DNA from: a virus | Direction: 5' to 3' (one strand) | Length of the DNA: 32,896 nucleotides | Virus record (IMG/VR): IMGVR_UViG_3300025128_000184 | Coordinates: 1 to 32,896 of that record | Shown: piece by piece, positions 14,406-21,876 of the stretch | Layout: every line of letters begins with the position of its first letter | Numbering within the stretch: position 1 is the first letter of the stretch | Program-made: the position numbers and the translations under genes | The notes under the pieces: model-generated | Told to the model about the DNA's origin: nothing | Databases searched by the model: none | What the model saw: the letters and a program-made list of their open reading frames with translations, nothing else

Positions 14406-14798
14406 ATGGGAAGATACTATGATGGCGACATTGAAGGTAAATTTTGGTTTGCCGTTCAATCAAGCACCGCTCCAGCAAGGTTTGGAGGTAATGAATATGA
14501 GCCAAGCTATATTAACTATTATTTCGGAGAAGACCAATTAGAAGAAGTAAAAGAAGAGTTAGATAGAATACACAAAAACATGATGGGAAATATAGAAAAA
14601 TTAGATGATTTCTTTGCACAAACTAATGGATATAATACACTAATGATTATAGATTGGTACAAGAAAATGTATAAAGAAACAATTAACGAAGAAGAAGTTA
14701 AAGATATGTTAGTTGAATACGCTGACTATCAATTAGGTAATCAGATAGCTGAGTGTATAAAAGAAAATGGACAATGTAATATAAATTGTGAATTATGA
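14406..14798 (+). CDS. Conserved phage protein of the MGRYYDGDIEGKFWF type
   Basis: 130 aa from the ATG at 14406, which gives the N-terminus MGRYYDGDIEGKFWFAVQSS that I recall as the usual beginning of this uncharacterised phage/bacterial family; it has the A-rich leader CAAAATTATG. Upstream in-frame starts (TTG at 14280, ATG at 14337) would run through the hairpin region and are less likely. The second half is helical and acidic. Function unknown. Overlaps the next gene by ATGA. Confidence 0.68.
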   Translation: MGRYYDGDIEGKFWFAVQSSTAPARFGGNEYEPSYINYYFGEDQLEEVKEELDRIHKNMMGNIEKLDDFFAQTNGYNTLMIIDWYKKMYKETINEEEVKDMLVEYADYQLGNQIAECIKENGQCNINCEL

Positions 14799-15034
14799 CA
14801 AAATTAGTAGAAACACCAAAAAATCAACATGAAGCTGTCTTATGGCATCTTAATGAATACAGCACCATTACATCATGGGAAGCAATTAAAGAATATGGAG
14901 CTACAAGATTATCAGCTATCATATATAATTTGAGAGATGATGGATATATTATCACTACAAATATGAAAACTACTAAAAATAGATTTGGTAGAAATGTAAA
15001 TTATTCAGAATATAAATGGGAACATATAATATGA
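14795..15034 (+). CDS. Helix-turn-helix protein (HTH_39-like)
   Basis: 79 aa. NQHEAVLWHLNEYSTITSWE followed by AIKEYGATRLSAIIYNLRDD is the characteristic pattern of short phage winged-helix proteins (Pfam HTH_39 type): helix, ITS-x-EAI-x-EYG turn, recognition helix RLSAIIYNLR, then the GY-x-I wing. Probably a DNA-binding regulator of phage genes. Overlaps genes on both sides by 4 nt. Confidence 0.82.
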   Translation: MTKLVETPKNQHEAVLWHLNEYSTITSWEAIKEYGATRLSAIIYNLRDDGYIITTNMKTTKNRFGRNVNYSEYKWEHII

Positions 15035-15282
15035 CAGCAAAAGAAGTTAGAACTTATTTAACAGAAACATATGGTGAATGTAAGCATGATGAATATGCTA
15101 TGGCAGGCGCTATAAATCAAACACTACAGGACATGGACTATGACAATGGTTGGGACTTGTTTCATCTATTAGTAGAAAACACACCTATACCACATTTACA
15201 TACACATAGTTATGGATTTCATACACAAAATGGTAGAGGTATCATAGAAAGAATACAAGCTTATTATTATGAGTTCTCCTAA
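15031..15282 (+). CDS. Uncharacterised 83-aa protein
   Basis: Start chosen at the ATG at 15031, which overlaps the upstream stop as ATGA; an ATG 15 nt earlier (15016) is also in frame. Contains MTAKEVRTYLTETYGECKHD and a His-rich segment (PIPHLHTHSYGFHT). No family recognised. The His cluster could bind metal, but this is speculation. Confidence 0.6.
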   Translation: MTAKEVRTYLTETYGECKHDEYAMAGAINQTLQDMDYDNGWDLFHLLVENTPIPHLHTHSYGFHTQNGRGIIERIQAYYYEFS

Positions 15283-15571
15283 AGAAATAATACATAATGA
15301 ATATTGTGCAGGTAAATGCCCTAAGTGTGATAGTGACAACATTGAATACTTTGGTTCTGAGATGTATGATGAGCAATTAGTTTATAACTCACATTGTGAA
15401 GATTGTAACTTAGATTTTCATGAGTATTATGATGTAAAATATGACAGTTCTTATGGTATAGAATATATAGAAGAATCTGAAGAAGAAACACAATTATCAT
15501 GTTGTGGAGATGAAATGACAGGAATATTAGAAGACATCCAAATTTGTCCAACCTGTAAAGAACATCAATAA
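15269..15571 (+). CDS. Zinc-ribbon protein
   Basis: 100 aa with two Cys pairs near the N-terminus (C15 within AGKCPKCDSDN; HCEDCNLDFHEYY) and another set near the C-terminus (CCGDEMTG; CPTCKEHQ). Layout CPxC-x(n)-CxxC is a zinc ribbon, followed by an acidic linker and a second knuckle. Such small phage proteins often contact nucleic acid or RNA polymerase; the specific role is unknown. Overlaps the gene before by 14 nt. Confidence 0.68.
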   Translation: MSSPKEIIHNEYCAGKCPKCDSDNIEYFGSEMYDEQLVYNSHCEDCNLDFHEYYDVKYDSSYGIEYIEESEEETQLSCCGDEMTGILEDIQICPTCKEHQ

Positions 15572-15594
15572 TATTAATATTAAAAAAAATAATT

Positions 15595-15957
15595 ATGGGA
15601 TTAGACCAGTATGCAAAAAGAAGAGCTCCAATACAAAAAGGAAAAGAAATAGCTTATTGGAGAAAGCACAATAGACTTCAGGGTTGGATGGAAGAACTTT
15701 GGAGAGAAAAAACAGGTAAAGAAGGAGTATTTAACTGTGAAGAAGTTATATTAGAGTTAATAGATATAACGAATTTAGAGAAAGCTATTCTCAATAAAGA
15801 ACTACCTCAGTCAGAAGGATTTTTCTTTGGAAATGACTCTTATAGTTGGGACGAAGAAGATATTCAAGAACAGATAAAAGATGATTTAAAATTCATAAAA
15901 GAAGCTAAGCAAGCAATTATGGAAGGAGATGAAGTTGTATATAGTTCTTGGTGGTAA
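15595..15957 (+). CDS. Conserved phage protein of the MGLDQYA...IAYWRKHNRLQGWME type
   Basis: 120 aa. MGLDQYAKRR and IAYWRKHNRLQGWMEELW are hallmarks of a family very widespread in phages; it is uncharacterised (sometimes mislabelled as an enzyme in databases). The C-terminal half is helical and acidic (ENxQSEGFFFGNDSYSWDEED-like region) and ends VVYSSWW. Start is clear: AATAATTATG after a 23-nt gap. Confidence 0.7.
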   Translation: MGLDQYAKRRAPIQKGKEIAYWRKHNRLQGWMEELWREKTGKEGVFNCEEVILELIDITNLEKAILNKELPQSEGFFFGNDSYSWDEEDIQEQIKDDLKFIKEAKQAIMEGDEVVYSSWW

Positions 15958-16178
15958 TGAAAGAATTTAATTTAAACAGATTAATGATGTCTTGTTGTGT
16001 AAATATAGATGACGAGTATTATGAAGAACTTTATGACTATTTAATAGAAATAGATGTAGATTTAAATACATTAAACATTGATGACTTGGTAGTTAATGGT
16101 GTTCAATTTCTTGATAAAGAAGATTGTGAAGATTACTACATACTAAAAGAAACCGACAGTGGATGTTGGGTAATATAA
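15957..16178 (+). CDS. Uncharacterised acidic 73-aa protein
   Basis: Start at ATG 15957, overlapping the preceding TAA by one base (TAATG); an upstream TTG would add three residues and is unlikely. Acidic (VNIDDEYYEELYDYLIEIDV), with a DKEDCEDYYI segment and a Cys near each end. No family. Last gene before a strong terminator. Confidence 0.6.
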   Translation: MKEFNLNRLMMSCCVNIDDEYYEELYDYLIEIDVDLNTLNIDDLVVNGVQFLDKEDCEDYYILKETDSGCWVI

Positions 16179-16184
16179 TTATTT

Positions 16185-16205
16185 GGGGGTCTTTGACCCC
16201 CTTTT
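16185..16205 (+). terminator. Strong intrinsic terminator before the helicase gene
   Basis: GGGGGTC (16185-16191), TTT, GACCCCC (16195-16201), TTTT. Perfect 7-bp GC-rich stem. It closes the first early operon. Confidence 0.9.
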
Positions 16206-16243
16206 AATTTTTTATAGTATATTTAACCTCTCAAAATTAAAAT

Positions 16244-17530
16244 ATGGAAGACAGAGAAATAGAACACATGTTGTTAGGTAAAATTATGCTTAATGATAAA
16301 ATATTAGAAAAATATTCTGATACACTACACATTGATTTGTTCCAATATCCTATAAGCAGAAAAATATTTTCTACTATGATAGAATTAAAAAACGAAGGCA
16401 AAAGTGTAGACTTAGTTACATTAAATACTGGGCTAGAAAATGAAACAGATTCTTTTTCTCCAGTATTAGCGGAATGTACGTCTAAAGGACACTCTTTAGC
16501 TAATGTAAGTTCTTGTATACAAACTTTAGAGAGTATATATCAGAAAAACAAACTAATGACAATATCTCAAAACATTAGTAACTCTGTTAAAAACAGACAC
16601 AAATTACATAAAATTATAAGTTCTGTACAAAATGAATTAGCTGAAATTAATACATCTAAAGTTATTGAATTAGATGATTTGTCGTTACAATTAAAAAACA
16701 CATTATCAGATATAAATAATAGAATGTCAACAGACGGCTTGTTAGGTATAGCGACAGGTTTTGATAAAATAGATAAATTTACAGGGGGTTGGCAGGAAAC
16801 CGACTTAGTTATTATCGGAGGAGCTTCTTCTATGGGTAAAACTAGTTTTGCTCTTGCCATATTATTAAATGCTTGTAAGTATTCTAACACTCCGTCTGTG
16901 ATATTTTCTTATGAAATGAGTAGTAATCAATTGTTAAAACGATTAATATCTATGGAATCTTCTGTAGAAAATAATTATATAACAAACGGAACACTTGGTA
17001 AAGATGAATATCTTAAAGTAAATCAAGCTATTGGTAAAATAGAAAAACTACCTATTAATATAGATGAATGTAATATTACTAATTTAAATTATTTGGTAAA
17101 TAGAATTAAAAGTTATGTAAAGAAAAGAAGTATAAAACTAGTATTAGTAGATTACTTACAATTAGTTACTTACACAACTAAAAATTCTACAAGAGAACAA
17201 GAGGTTAGTAAAGTAGCTAGAACATTAAAAAATCTAGCAAAAGAACTTAGTATAACTATTATAGCTTTATCACAATTAAATCGTGGTGTTGGTATGCGTG
17301 CAATGGGTAAACCAACTTTATCAGATTTACGTGAATCTGGAGAAATAGAACAAGCTTCCGATATAGTTATATTAATACATAGGCCTGAATATTATGGTAT
17401 AAAACATGATGATTTAGGTAATGACACTAAAGGTGTAGCTAATATTATATTTGCTAAAGGTAGAAATATTGGCGTAGGAGAAATACCTTTAAAATTTATT
17501 AGTAAATTAACTAAATTTGAAAACGCATGA
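16244..17530 (+). CDS. dnaB: Replicative DNA helicase, DnaB family
   Basis: 428 aa, close to the usual 430-470. The DnaB N-terminal helical domain occupies about 1-100 (EIEHMLLGKIMLND; VDLVTLNTGL). The RecA-like motor has Walker A GGASSMGKTS at 192-201, Walker B LVLVDYLQL at about 299-307, ALSQLNRGVG at 341-350, DLRESGEIEQASD at 361-373 and the Arg-finger region AKGRNIG near 405. It unwinds DNA at the phage fork as a hexamer; no primase domain is fused and no phage primase or polymerase is in the window, so host enzymes or genes outside the window must supply them. Overlaps the next gene by ATGA. Confidence 0.94.
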   Translation: MEDREIEHMLLGKIMLNDKILEKYSDTLHIDLFQYPISRKIFSTMIELKNEGKSVDLVTLNTGLENETDSFSPVLAECTSKGHSLANVSSCIQTLESIYQKNKLMTISQNISNSVKNRHKLHKIISSVQNELAEINTSKVIELDDLSLQLKNTLSDINNRMSTDGLLGIATGFDKIDKFTGGWQETDLVIIGGASSMGKTSFALAILLNACKYSNTPSVIFSYEMSSNQLLKRLISMESSVENNYITNGTLGKDEYLKVNQAIGKIEKLPINIDECNITNLNYLVNRIKSYVKKRSIKLVLVDYLQLVTYTTKNSTREQEVSKVARTLKNLAKELSITIIALSQLNRGVGMRAMGKPTLSDLRESGEIEQASDIVILIHRPEYYGIKHDDLGNDTKGVANIIFAKGRNIGVGEIPLKFISKLTKFENA

Positions 17531-17679
17531 CGTTACCAGCAAAAATTATAATTACAACAACGATTTTTATATTCATGATATATATATCTATACAAATATT
17601 AGGGTATATATGTCTAGCTGTTATATCATATTACGGGATAAAACATTTTATTAACAAAGTTTTGTCATTAAAAAAATAA
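17527..17679 (+). CDS. 50-aa membrane protein behind dnaB
   Basis: MTLPAKIIITTTIFIFMIYI begins two closely spaced hydrophobic stretches, then ICLAVISYYGIKHF and a Lys-rich end. ATGA overlap with the helicase gene supports it. Function unknown. Confidence 0.58.
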   Translation: MTLPAKIIITTTIFIFMIYISIQILGYICLAVISYYGIKHFINKVLSLKK

Positions 17680-17716
17680 TGTTTATTTTTGTCAATCACT
17701 TAAATAAATAAGTGAT
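17661..17716 (+). promoter_or_regulatory. Consensus Bacteroidota promoter with a palindromic operator
   Basis: TTTG (17661-17664), 19 nt, TATTTTTG (17684-17691): exact match to TTTG-N19-TAnnTTTG. Directly downstream is the inverted repeat ATCACTT-N8-AAGTGAT (17695-17716), which covers the expected transcription start. This arrangement suggests a repressor or autoregulatory site controlling the recombination operon that begins at 17722. The promoter overlaps the 3' end of the 50-aa membrane-protein gene. Confidence 0.72.
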
Positions 17717-17721
17717 GTAAT

Positions 17722-17976
17722 ATGGGAGAAAAAAAATCACGTTTATCACAAATCATTGATGAAATTTCACATGACTTAAGTGTGGATAAAAGTACAGTAC
17801 GTAGTGTGCTTACTTTATTATTCAAGGAAATAGCAATAACACTTATCTTAAAAGGTAAGCCAGTGTTGATTAGAAGATTTGTTAAATTCGTTATAGCTTT
17901 ACGAGGAATTAACAAAATAAGAAAAGATATAAATAATGTAAATAAAGAAGAAAATGAACTTAAGAGAACTGACTAA
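17722..17976 (+). CDS. HU/IHF-like DNA-binding protein
   Basis: 84 aa. The pattern LSQIIDEISHDLSVDKSTVR, then VLTLLFKEIAITLILKGKPV and RRFVKFVIALRG, follows the HU/IHF fold: two N-terminal helices, a long helix, then the first strand (compare GEKVELRGFGTF in HU). The DNA-wrapping beta arm seems shortened or divergent. It probably bends or compacts DNA in replication and recombination. First gene of the operon with the promoter/operator at 17661-17716; its end overlaps the Rad52 gene by 23 nt. Confidence 0.65.
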   Translation: MGEKKSRLSQIIDEISHDLSVDKSTVRSVLTLLFKEIAITLILKGKPVLIRRFVKFVIALRGINKIRKDINNVNKEENELKRTD

Positions 17977-18415
17977 AGAACTACCATATAAATGGAGAGT
18001 TCAATCAGCTAGGTATGGTAAAGCTGCTTGTGTAGCTTACATAGACGCTAGAGACGCTCAAGACTTATTAGATGAGGTTGTAGGACCTAGTAAATGGTCT
18101 ACAGAATACTACGAATCATGTGGATTATTGATGTGTCGTGTTGGTATACACACAGAACATGGTTGGGTATGGAAATCAGATACTGGTTCCGAATCTAATG
18201 TAGAAAAACAAAAGGGACATGCATCAGACGCATTTAAACGTGCGTGTGTATCGTGGGGTATAGGTAGATTTTTATATAGACTACCAATACAAACCCTTAA
18301 AACTAAGGAATATAAAGGTAAAGAATATCCTTATGCACCAGAAAAAGATAAGATTATCTTTGATGGCGAAACTTTAACAAAATATATAAACTGGAAAATT
18401 AAAAACAATAAATAA
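17954..18415 (+). CDS. Rad52/22-type single-strand annealing protein
   Basis: 153 aa. The N-terminal Rad52 core is recognisable: LPYKWRVQSARYGKAACVAY, DAQDLLDEVVGPSKWSTEYY, GWVWKSDTGSESNVEKQKGH and ASDAFKRACVSWGIGRFLYR, where the ASDAFKRA-x-xxxGIGRFLY element is diagnostic of the family. It anneals complementary single strands during phage recombination and repair. It is followed by an SSB-like gene (stop/start overlap TAATG) and, further on, a RusA resolvase and an exonuclease, forming a recombination set. Confidence 0.9.
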   Translation: MNLRELTKELPYKWRVQSARYGKAACVAYIDARDAQDLLDEVVGPSKWSTEYYESCGLLMCRVGIHTEHGWVWKSDTGSESNVEKQKGHASDAFKRACVSWGIGRFLYRLPIQTLKTKEYKGKEYPYAPEKDKIIFDGETLTKYINWKIKNNK

Positions 18416-18993
18416 TGAAAGTATTACCATTTGACTTAAACACAACATCTTCTAAACCAGAAGGTAAACAAGAGTATTTAAAACCTGGGGCTCACCACTG
18501 TAAAGTTGTAAGTATAACAACATCTGATTTAATAGACAACTACAAAGGCTCACCATTTATTACATTTAATGTAACAAGTAATAACAAAAACGGTAGAGTA
18601 CAAATGTGGGCAGTTAAACAAACTGACAAACCTTCAACACAAGATTGGAAGAAAAAACAAATGAAAGACTTCTTAGTCAACGCAGGTGTGTCTGATTTCT
18701 CTGACGATTCTAAAGCTATGAATGATGTTATAGGTAAAGACTTAATGATAACATTTATATCAGAAGAGTATGTTACGGTTAACAGAGAAACAGGAGAACC
18801 AGTAATTAGAGAAGCTGTTAAATATAGATGGAGTAATAAAGCGGGAGCAAACTGTGCTTATAGTCCAGATATGAATAAAAAACTATCAAATGAAGATAGA
18901 GACAAATACAAAGTAATGATGAAAGATTATCAAGGAACATCAGCTTCTGTAGAAAACGCTGACGGTATGACAGACGAAGATATGCCGTTCTAA
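18415..18993 (+). CDS. Single-stranded DNA-binding protein with SSB-type acidic tip
   Basis: 192 aa. The middle is a beta-rich, OB-fold-compatible domain (GAHHCKVVSITTSDLIDNYK, FITFNVTSNNKNGRVQMWAV, DLMITFISEEYVTVN). It ends TDEDMPF, almost the same as the conserved C-terminal tip of bacterial SSB (DDDIPF), which recruits partner enzymes. I infer that it coats ssDNA and recruits host or phage recombination and replication proteins. Immediately behind the Rad52-type gene. Confidence 0.8.
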   Translation: MKVLPFDLNTTSSKPEGKQEYLKPGAHHCKVVSITTSDLIDNYKGSPFITFNVTSNNKNGRVQMWAVKQTDKPSTQDWKKKQMKDFLVNAGVSDFSDDSKAMNDVIGKDLMITFISEEYVTVNRETGEPVIREAVKYRWSNKAGANCAYSPDMNKKLSNEDRDKYKVMMKDYQGTSASVENADGMTDEDMPF

Positions 18994-19001
18994 AACAAAT
19001 A

Positions 19002-19373
19002 ATGATGGTAAATGAAATTTTCATAGCGGGGAATGTCCCTTCTAGTAAGAATGGTAAAAGATGGACTGGGAAATATCTTATACATTCTAAGACTACAATG
19101 AATTATATCAAAGAATCTAAAGAAGATTACGTAAGTAATAGGAAAAAGTTTCTGGATATGATTGAGGGTAAACAACCTCCCTATAAGATTTCATTTACTT
19201 TTCATAGAAGTACAAGAAGAAAATTTGATTATATAAATCCAGCACAAACTGTACAGGATTTAATGGTAAAATACCAATGGATAGAAGATGATAATTGTGA
19301 ATTTATCAGACCATTTTTTGACGAATATACATACGACAAAGAAAATCCAGGTGTAACAATTAAAATATTATGA
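19002..19373 (+). CDS. rusA: RusA-type Holliday junction resolvase
   Basis: 123 aa, the usual size. IAGNVPSSKNGKR is the RusA N-terminal signature, and the catalytic acidic set is visible as D76 (RRKFDYINP), D86 (TVQDLM) and D96/D97 (WIEDDN). It cuts four-way junctions formed by the annealase/exonuclease system or branched DNA before packaging. Two ATG codons lie together at the start (MMVNEIF); 8 nt after the SSB stop. Confidence 0.87.
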   Translation: MMVNEIFIAGNVPSSKNGKRWTGKYLIHSKTTMNYIKESKEDYVSNRKKFLDMIEGKQPPYKISFTFHRSTRRKFDYINPAQTVQDLMVKYQWIEDDNCEFIRPFFDEYTYDKENPGVTIKIL

Positions 19374-19810
19374 ATGTATCAAGTATAAACGATTTTGTAG
19401 AAAAATATTGTGAACTACATGAAATAACACAAAATAAATTATTTTCATCAAGTAGACATAGGCCTTTAGTAGAAAAAAGAATGATATTAGCTTACTTTTT
19501 ACGTAAAGGTACAAACATGAGTTGGAATGCAATAGGTAAATTAATGAACAAAAACCATGCTTCTATGATACACTATGTGAATAAAATAGAAACATTAATC
19601 ACAATATATCCATATTTAAAAAGAATGTTTGATTCAACTAACGAATTATATTCTCAGTTTGAACACACTTTTAAAGAGCATAGTAATATATATAAAGAAC
19701 TATTAATAGAAAATCAAAAATTAAAAGATAGAATTAATAGAAATATAGATATGATAAATACAATAATAGAAGAAGATAAAAAAGGTTATTTAATACAAAT
19801 TGAACAATAA
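19370..19810 (+). CDS. Stand-alone DnaA domain IV-like DNA-binding protein
   Basis: 146 aa. Residues about 10-75 match the origin-binding domain IV of DnaA: ITQNKLFSSSRHRPLVEKRM, ILAYFLRKGTNMSWNAIGKL, MNKNHASMIHYVNKIETL (compare RDHTTVLHACRKIEQL in E. coli DnaA). The AAA+ ATPase domain is absent. The C-terminal half is a coiled coil (YSQFEHTFKEHSNIYKELLI), possibly for dimerisation. It may recognise DnaA-type boxes to start phage replication with DnaB, or compete with host DnaA. Overlaps rusA by ATGA. Confidence 0.82.
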   Translation: MNVSSINDFVEKYCELHEITQNKLFSSSRHRPLVEKRMILAYFLRKGTNMSWNAIGKLMNKNHASMIHYVNKIETLITIYPYLKRMFDSTNELYSQFEHTFKEHSNIYKELLIENQKLKDRINRNIDMINTIIEEDKKGYLIQIEQ

Positions 19811-20115
19811 TGACAAAAACAAAAAAAACAAAAACAAAAATTAAAATACAGGGTAAAAATTATATGGTTCATCCTGAAGTAGAAGACTCTATTAAATTCT
19901 TAAGCGAAATAATTAGAGCTCATGAAGTAGCTTTATTAACTTGGGTTCATAAAATATGGAACAAGCAAGCTTTTGACGATAAAGACATAAAAGACTTTGA
20001 AAAAAGTATGTATGAATACACTATGAGAATACCAAACGCTAACGACATATTAGCAAATATGATGAACATAGACAAACAAAAACAAGATATAGAAGAAGAG
20101 TTGAAAGATGAGTAA
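19810..20115 (+). CDS. Uncharacterised 101-aa protein
   Basis: A Lys/Thr-rich start (MTKTKKTKTKIKIQGKNYMV) and then helices (SIKFLSEIIRAHEVALLTWV; DFEKSMYEYTMRIPNANDIL) with an acidic end. No family. Start overlaps the previous stop (TAATG), end overlaps the exonuclease gene by 8 nt, so it belongs to the recombination/replication operon. Confidence 0.62.
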   Translation: MTKTKKTKTKIKIQGKNYMVHPEVEDSIKFLSEIIRAHEVALLTWVHKIWNKQAFDDKDIKDFEKSMYEYTMRIPNANDILANMMNIDKQKQDIEEELKDE

Positions 20116-20893
20116 TTTAACACACAGTAATTATTATCAAGACAGAGAATATATATCTAACTCTATGTTAAATCATATATCTATATCTCCAGAATATTTT
20201 AAACACATGTATGATAATCAACAAATAGCTACACCAGCTATGAAATTAGGTTCAGCTATACATATGGATATATTACAACCTGGAGAGTTTCTTAAACATT
20301 ATGCAATATCTCCTAAATTTGACAAAAGAACCAAAAAAGGTAAAGAGGATTTTGCAGAATTTACTAAAAATAATATGTTTAAGAATATTATTTCTGAATC
20401 TGACTATGAGTTAATAACGGAAATATCTTTAAAGGTAATGAATGACACCGCGGTTCATCAACTCTTGAAACATGGTGAAGCAGAAAAAATTGTAACATGG
20501 CACAATAAACATCATGATGTAAAGTGTAAGGGTATGTTAGACTATCATAGAGATGATATGATAATAGACCTTAAAACAACTAAAGATTGTTCTTATAGTG
20601 GATTTATGAAATCTATGATTCAATATAAGTATCATAAACAAGCTGCCTTTTATATGGACGCTGTAAAAGCTACACGATTTATAATTGTAGCTATTGAAAA
20701 AACAGCTCCATTCGCTATCAATATATTTGAGTTAGGTGACGATATGATAGATGAGGGTAGAGACATGTATAACCAAGAATTGGAAATCTATAAGTATTGT
20801 ATGGATAATGATTATTGGCCTGGTTCAGGTTATGACCCATTAGATAAAGATGCTGAAAGGACAATTCACATATTAACCAATAATTATGAGTAA
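20108..20893 (+). CDS. PD-(D/E)XK exonuclease, RecE/exodeoxyribonuclease VIII-like
   Basis: 261 aa. MSNLTHSNYYQDREYISNSM and LGSAIHMDILQPGEF are the N-terminal signatures of the RecE-C / DUF3799 group (S-x-S-L.. and G-x-A-x-H). The catalytic core is GMLDYHRDDMIIDLKTTKDC: D in LDY, then D-x-K in IDLKT, followed by QYKYHKQAAFYMDAV, the conserved Q-x3-Y-QAAFY helix. It probably resects double-strand ends to give the ssDNA used by the Rad52-type annealase and SSB encoded upstream. Confidence 0.9.
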   Translation: MSNLTHSNYYQDREYISNSMLNHISISPEYFKHMYDNQQIATPAMKLGSAIHMDILQPGEFLKHYAISPKFDKRTKKGKEDFAEFTKNNMFKNIISESDYELITEISLKVMNDTAVHQLLKHGEAEKIVTWHNKHHDVKCKGMLDYHRDDMIIDLKTTKDCSYSGFMKSMIQYKYHKQAAFYMDAVKATRFIIVAIEKTAPFAINIFELGDDMIDEGRDMYNQELEIYKYCMDNDYWPGSGYDPLDKDAERTIHILTNNYE

Positions 20894-21296
20894 GAAGTCG
20901 GTATTATTTGAAGGGGGGGTAGAAAAAATATCTACCCTCTCTGACGGCTCATTAAGGATACATATAGGTACTCCTGAGCTGTCAAACGAAACTATGGTAA
21001 ATCTATTCAATTTAAATAGAAAAACAGGGTATGTATTATTATCACCATACCCTATAAATCAAGACCAAAAAGACGCTGTAGAAAAAGCTGCAGAAAATAT
21101 AGAACACGAATCTACAGAATTTGGAAACAAAACACCAAGTCAAAGATTACGTGCAGTATTATATGTGTACTGGGAAAAAACACAACCAAAACAAATTAAT
21201 CCTGATACAGGCAATATAGAGTTGGTTGAATTTGATTTATTTTATAAAAGAGAGTTAAATAAAATTGTTGAACATTATAAAACTAAACTAGACTAA
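20886..21296 (+). CDS. Conserved phage protein near recombination genes (function unknown)
   Basis: 136 aa. Beta-rich N-terminal half (LFEGGVEKISTLSDGSLRIH, TGYVLLSPYPI), then a conserved-looking KTPSQRLRAVLYVYWEKTQP and a C-terminal LFYKRELNKIVEHYKTKLD. The same SQRLRAVLYVLWE and FY-x(5)-I-x-HYK pattern is, from memory, common in phages beside replication genes, with no assigned function. Overlaps the exonuclease by 8 nt. Confidence 0.7.
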   Translation: MSKKSVLFEGGVEKISTLSDGSLRIHIGTPELSNETMVNLFNLNRKTGYVLLSPYPINQDQKDAVEKAAENIEHESTEFGNKTPSQRLRAVLYVYWEKTQPKQINPDTGNIELVEFDLFYKRELNKIVEHYKTKLD

Positions 21297-21427
21297 TGGC
21301 GGTAAAATCATTTGTATTTAAAAAAGTAAAACAGAAAAAAAGACCTGGCGTTCACGCTAAGTCTAAAACTTCTAAGTTAAAACAAAGTATTAATTATAAA
21401 AAGAAATATCGTGGACAAGGAAGATAA
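21296..21427 (+). CDS. 43-aa highly basic conserved phage protein
   Basis: MAVKSFVFKKVKQKKRPGVH, then AKSKTSKLKQSINYKKKYRG and QGR. KKRPGVHAK and KYRGQGR are strongly conserved in tiny proteins that I recall from many phages and some bacteria; no function is known. Nearly a third of the residues are Lys. Start/stop overlap with the gene before (TAATG) supports translation. It probably binds nucleic acid. Confidence 0.7.
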   Translation: MAVKSFVFKKVKQKKRPGVHAKSKTSKLKQSINYKKKYRGQGR

Positions 21428-21710
21428 ACATAATAAATATTATTATGAATTAGATAGAAATTTACCATATGTAGATTCTACAAACAATTTAGATAATGAT
21501 AAACAAGACAAAAGAATACCTGACTATTACAAAGGCAAAGAAGGTTACGAAGCTAGAAAGGTTTGTGATAACTTTGATTTATCTTACCATTGTGGCACAG
21601 CAGTAACTTATATTCTGCGAGCTTATAGAAAACATGATACACCAGTAGACTGTATTAAAAAAGCTATAGCTCATCTAGAATTTGAATTAGAAAAATTAAA
21701 AAATAAATAA
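21411..21710 (+). CDS. DUF3310 family protein
   Basis: 99 aa. YYKGKEGYEARKVCDNFDLS, then YHCGTAVTYILRAYRKHDTP and IKKAIAHLEFELEKL match the DUF3310 phage family (G-x-A-x-KYILRAGRK-like core followed by the DLxKAIxYL helix). Members are small phage proteins of unknown activity, often near nucleotide or DNA metabolism genes. No internal Met exists, so the likely start is GTG at 21411, overlapping the 43-aa gene by 17 nt. Confidence 0.8.
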   Translation: MDKEDKHNKYYYELDRNLPYVDSTNNLDNDKQDKRIPDYYKGKEGYEARKVCDNFDLSYHCGTAVTYILRAYRKHDTPVDCIKKAIAHLEFELEKLKNK

Positions 21711-21711
21711 T

Positions 21712-21876
21712 ATGGAAATAACATTATCAATATTTACATACGCGATAGGATTTGTTTCAGGAATGTATGTGTTATCACAACTAGAAAGTGGGATAAAATC
21801 TAGAATAAGAAACAATGAAACATTAAAGAACTTAAAGAAATACGATAAAAAAAATGATAATTCACAAAGTAAATAG
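21712..21876 (+). CDS. 54-aa single-pass membrane protein
   Basis: MEITLSIFTYAIGFVSGMYV is a hydrophobic N-terminal helix, followed by a charged Lys/Asn-rich tail (SRIRNNETLKNLKKYDKKND). Begins 1 nt after the DUF3310 stop and overlaps the radical SAM gene by 23 nt. Function unknown. Confidence 0.6.
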   Translation: MEITLSIFTYAIGFVSGMYVLSQLESGIKSRIRNNETLKNLKKYDKKNDNSQSK

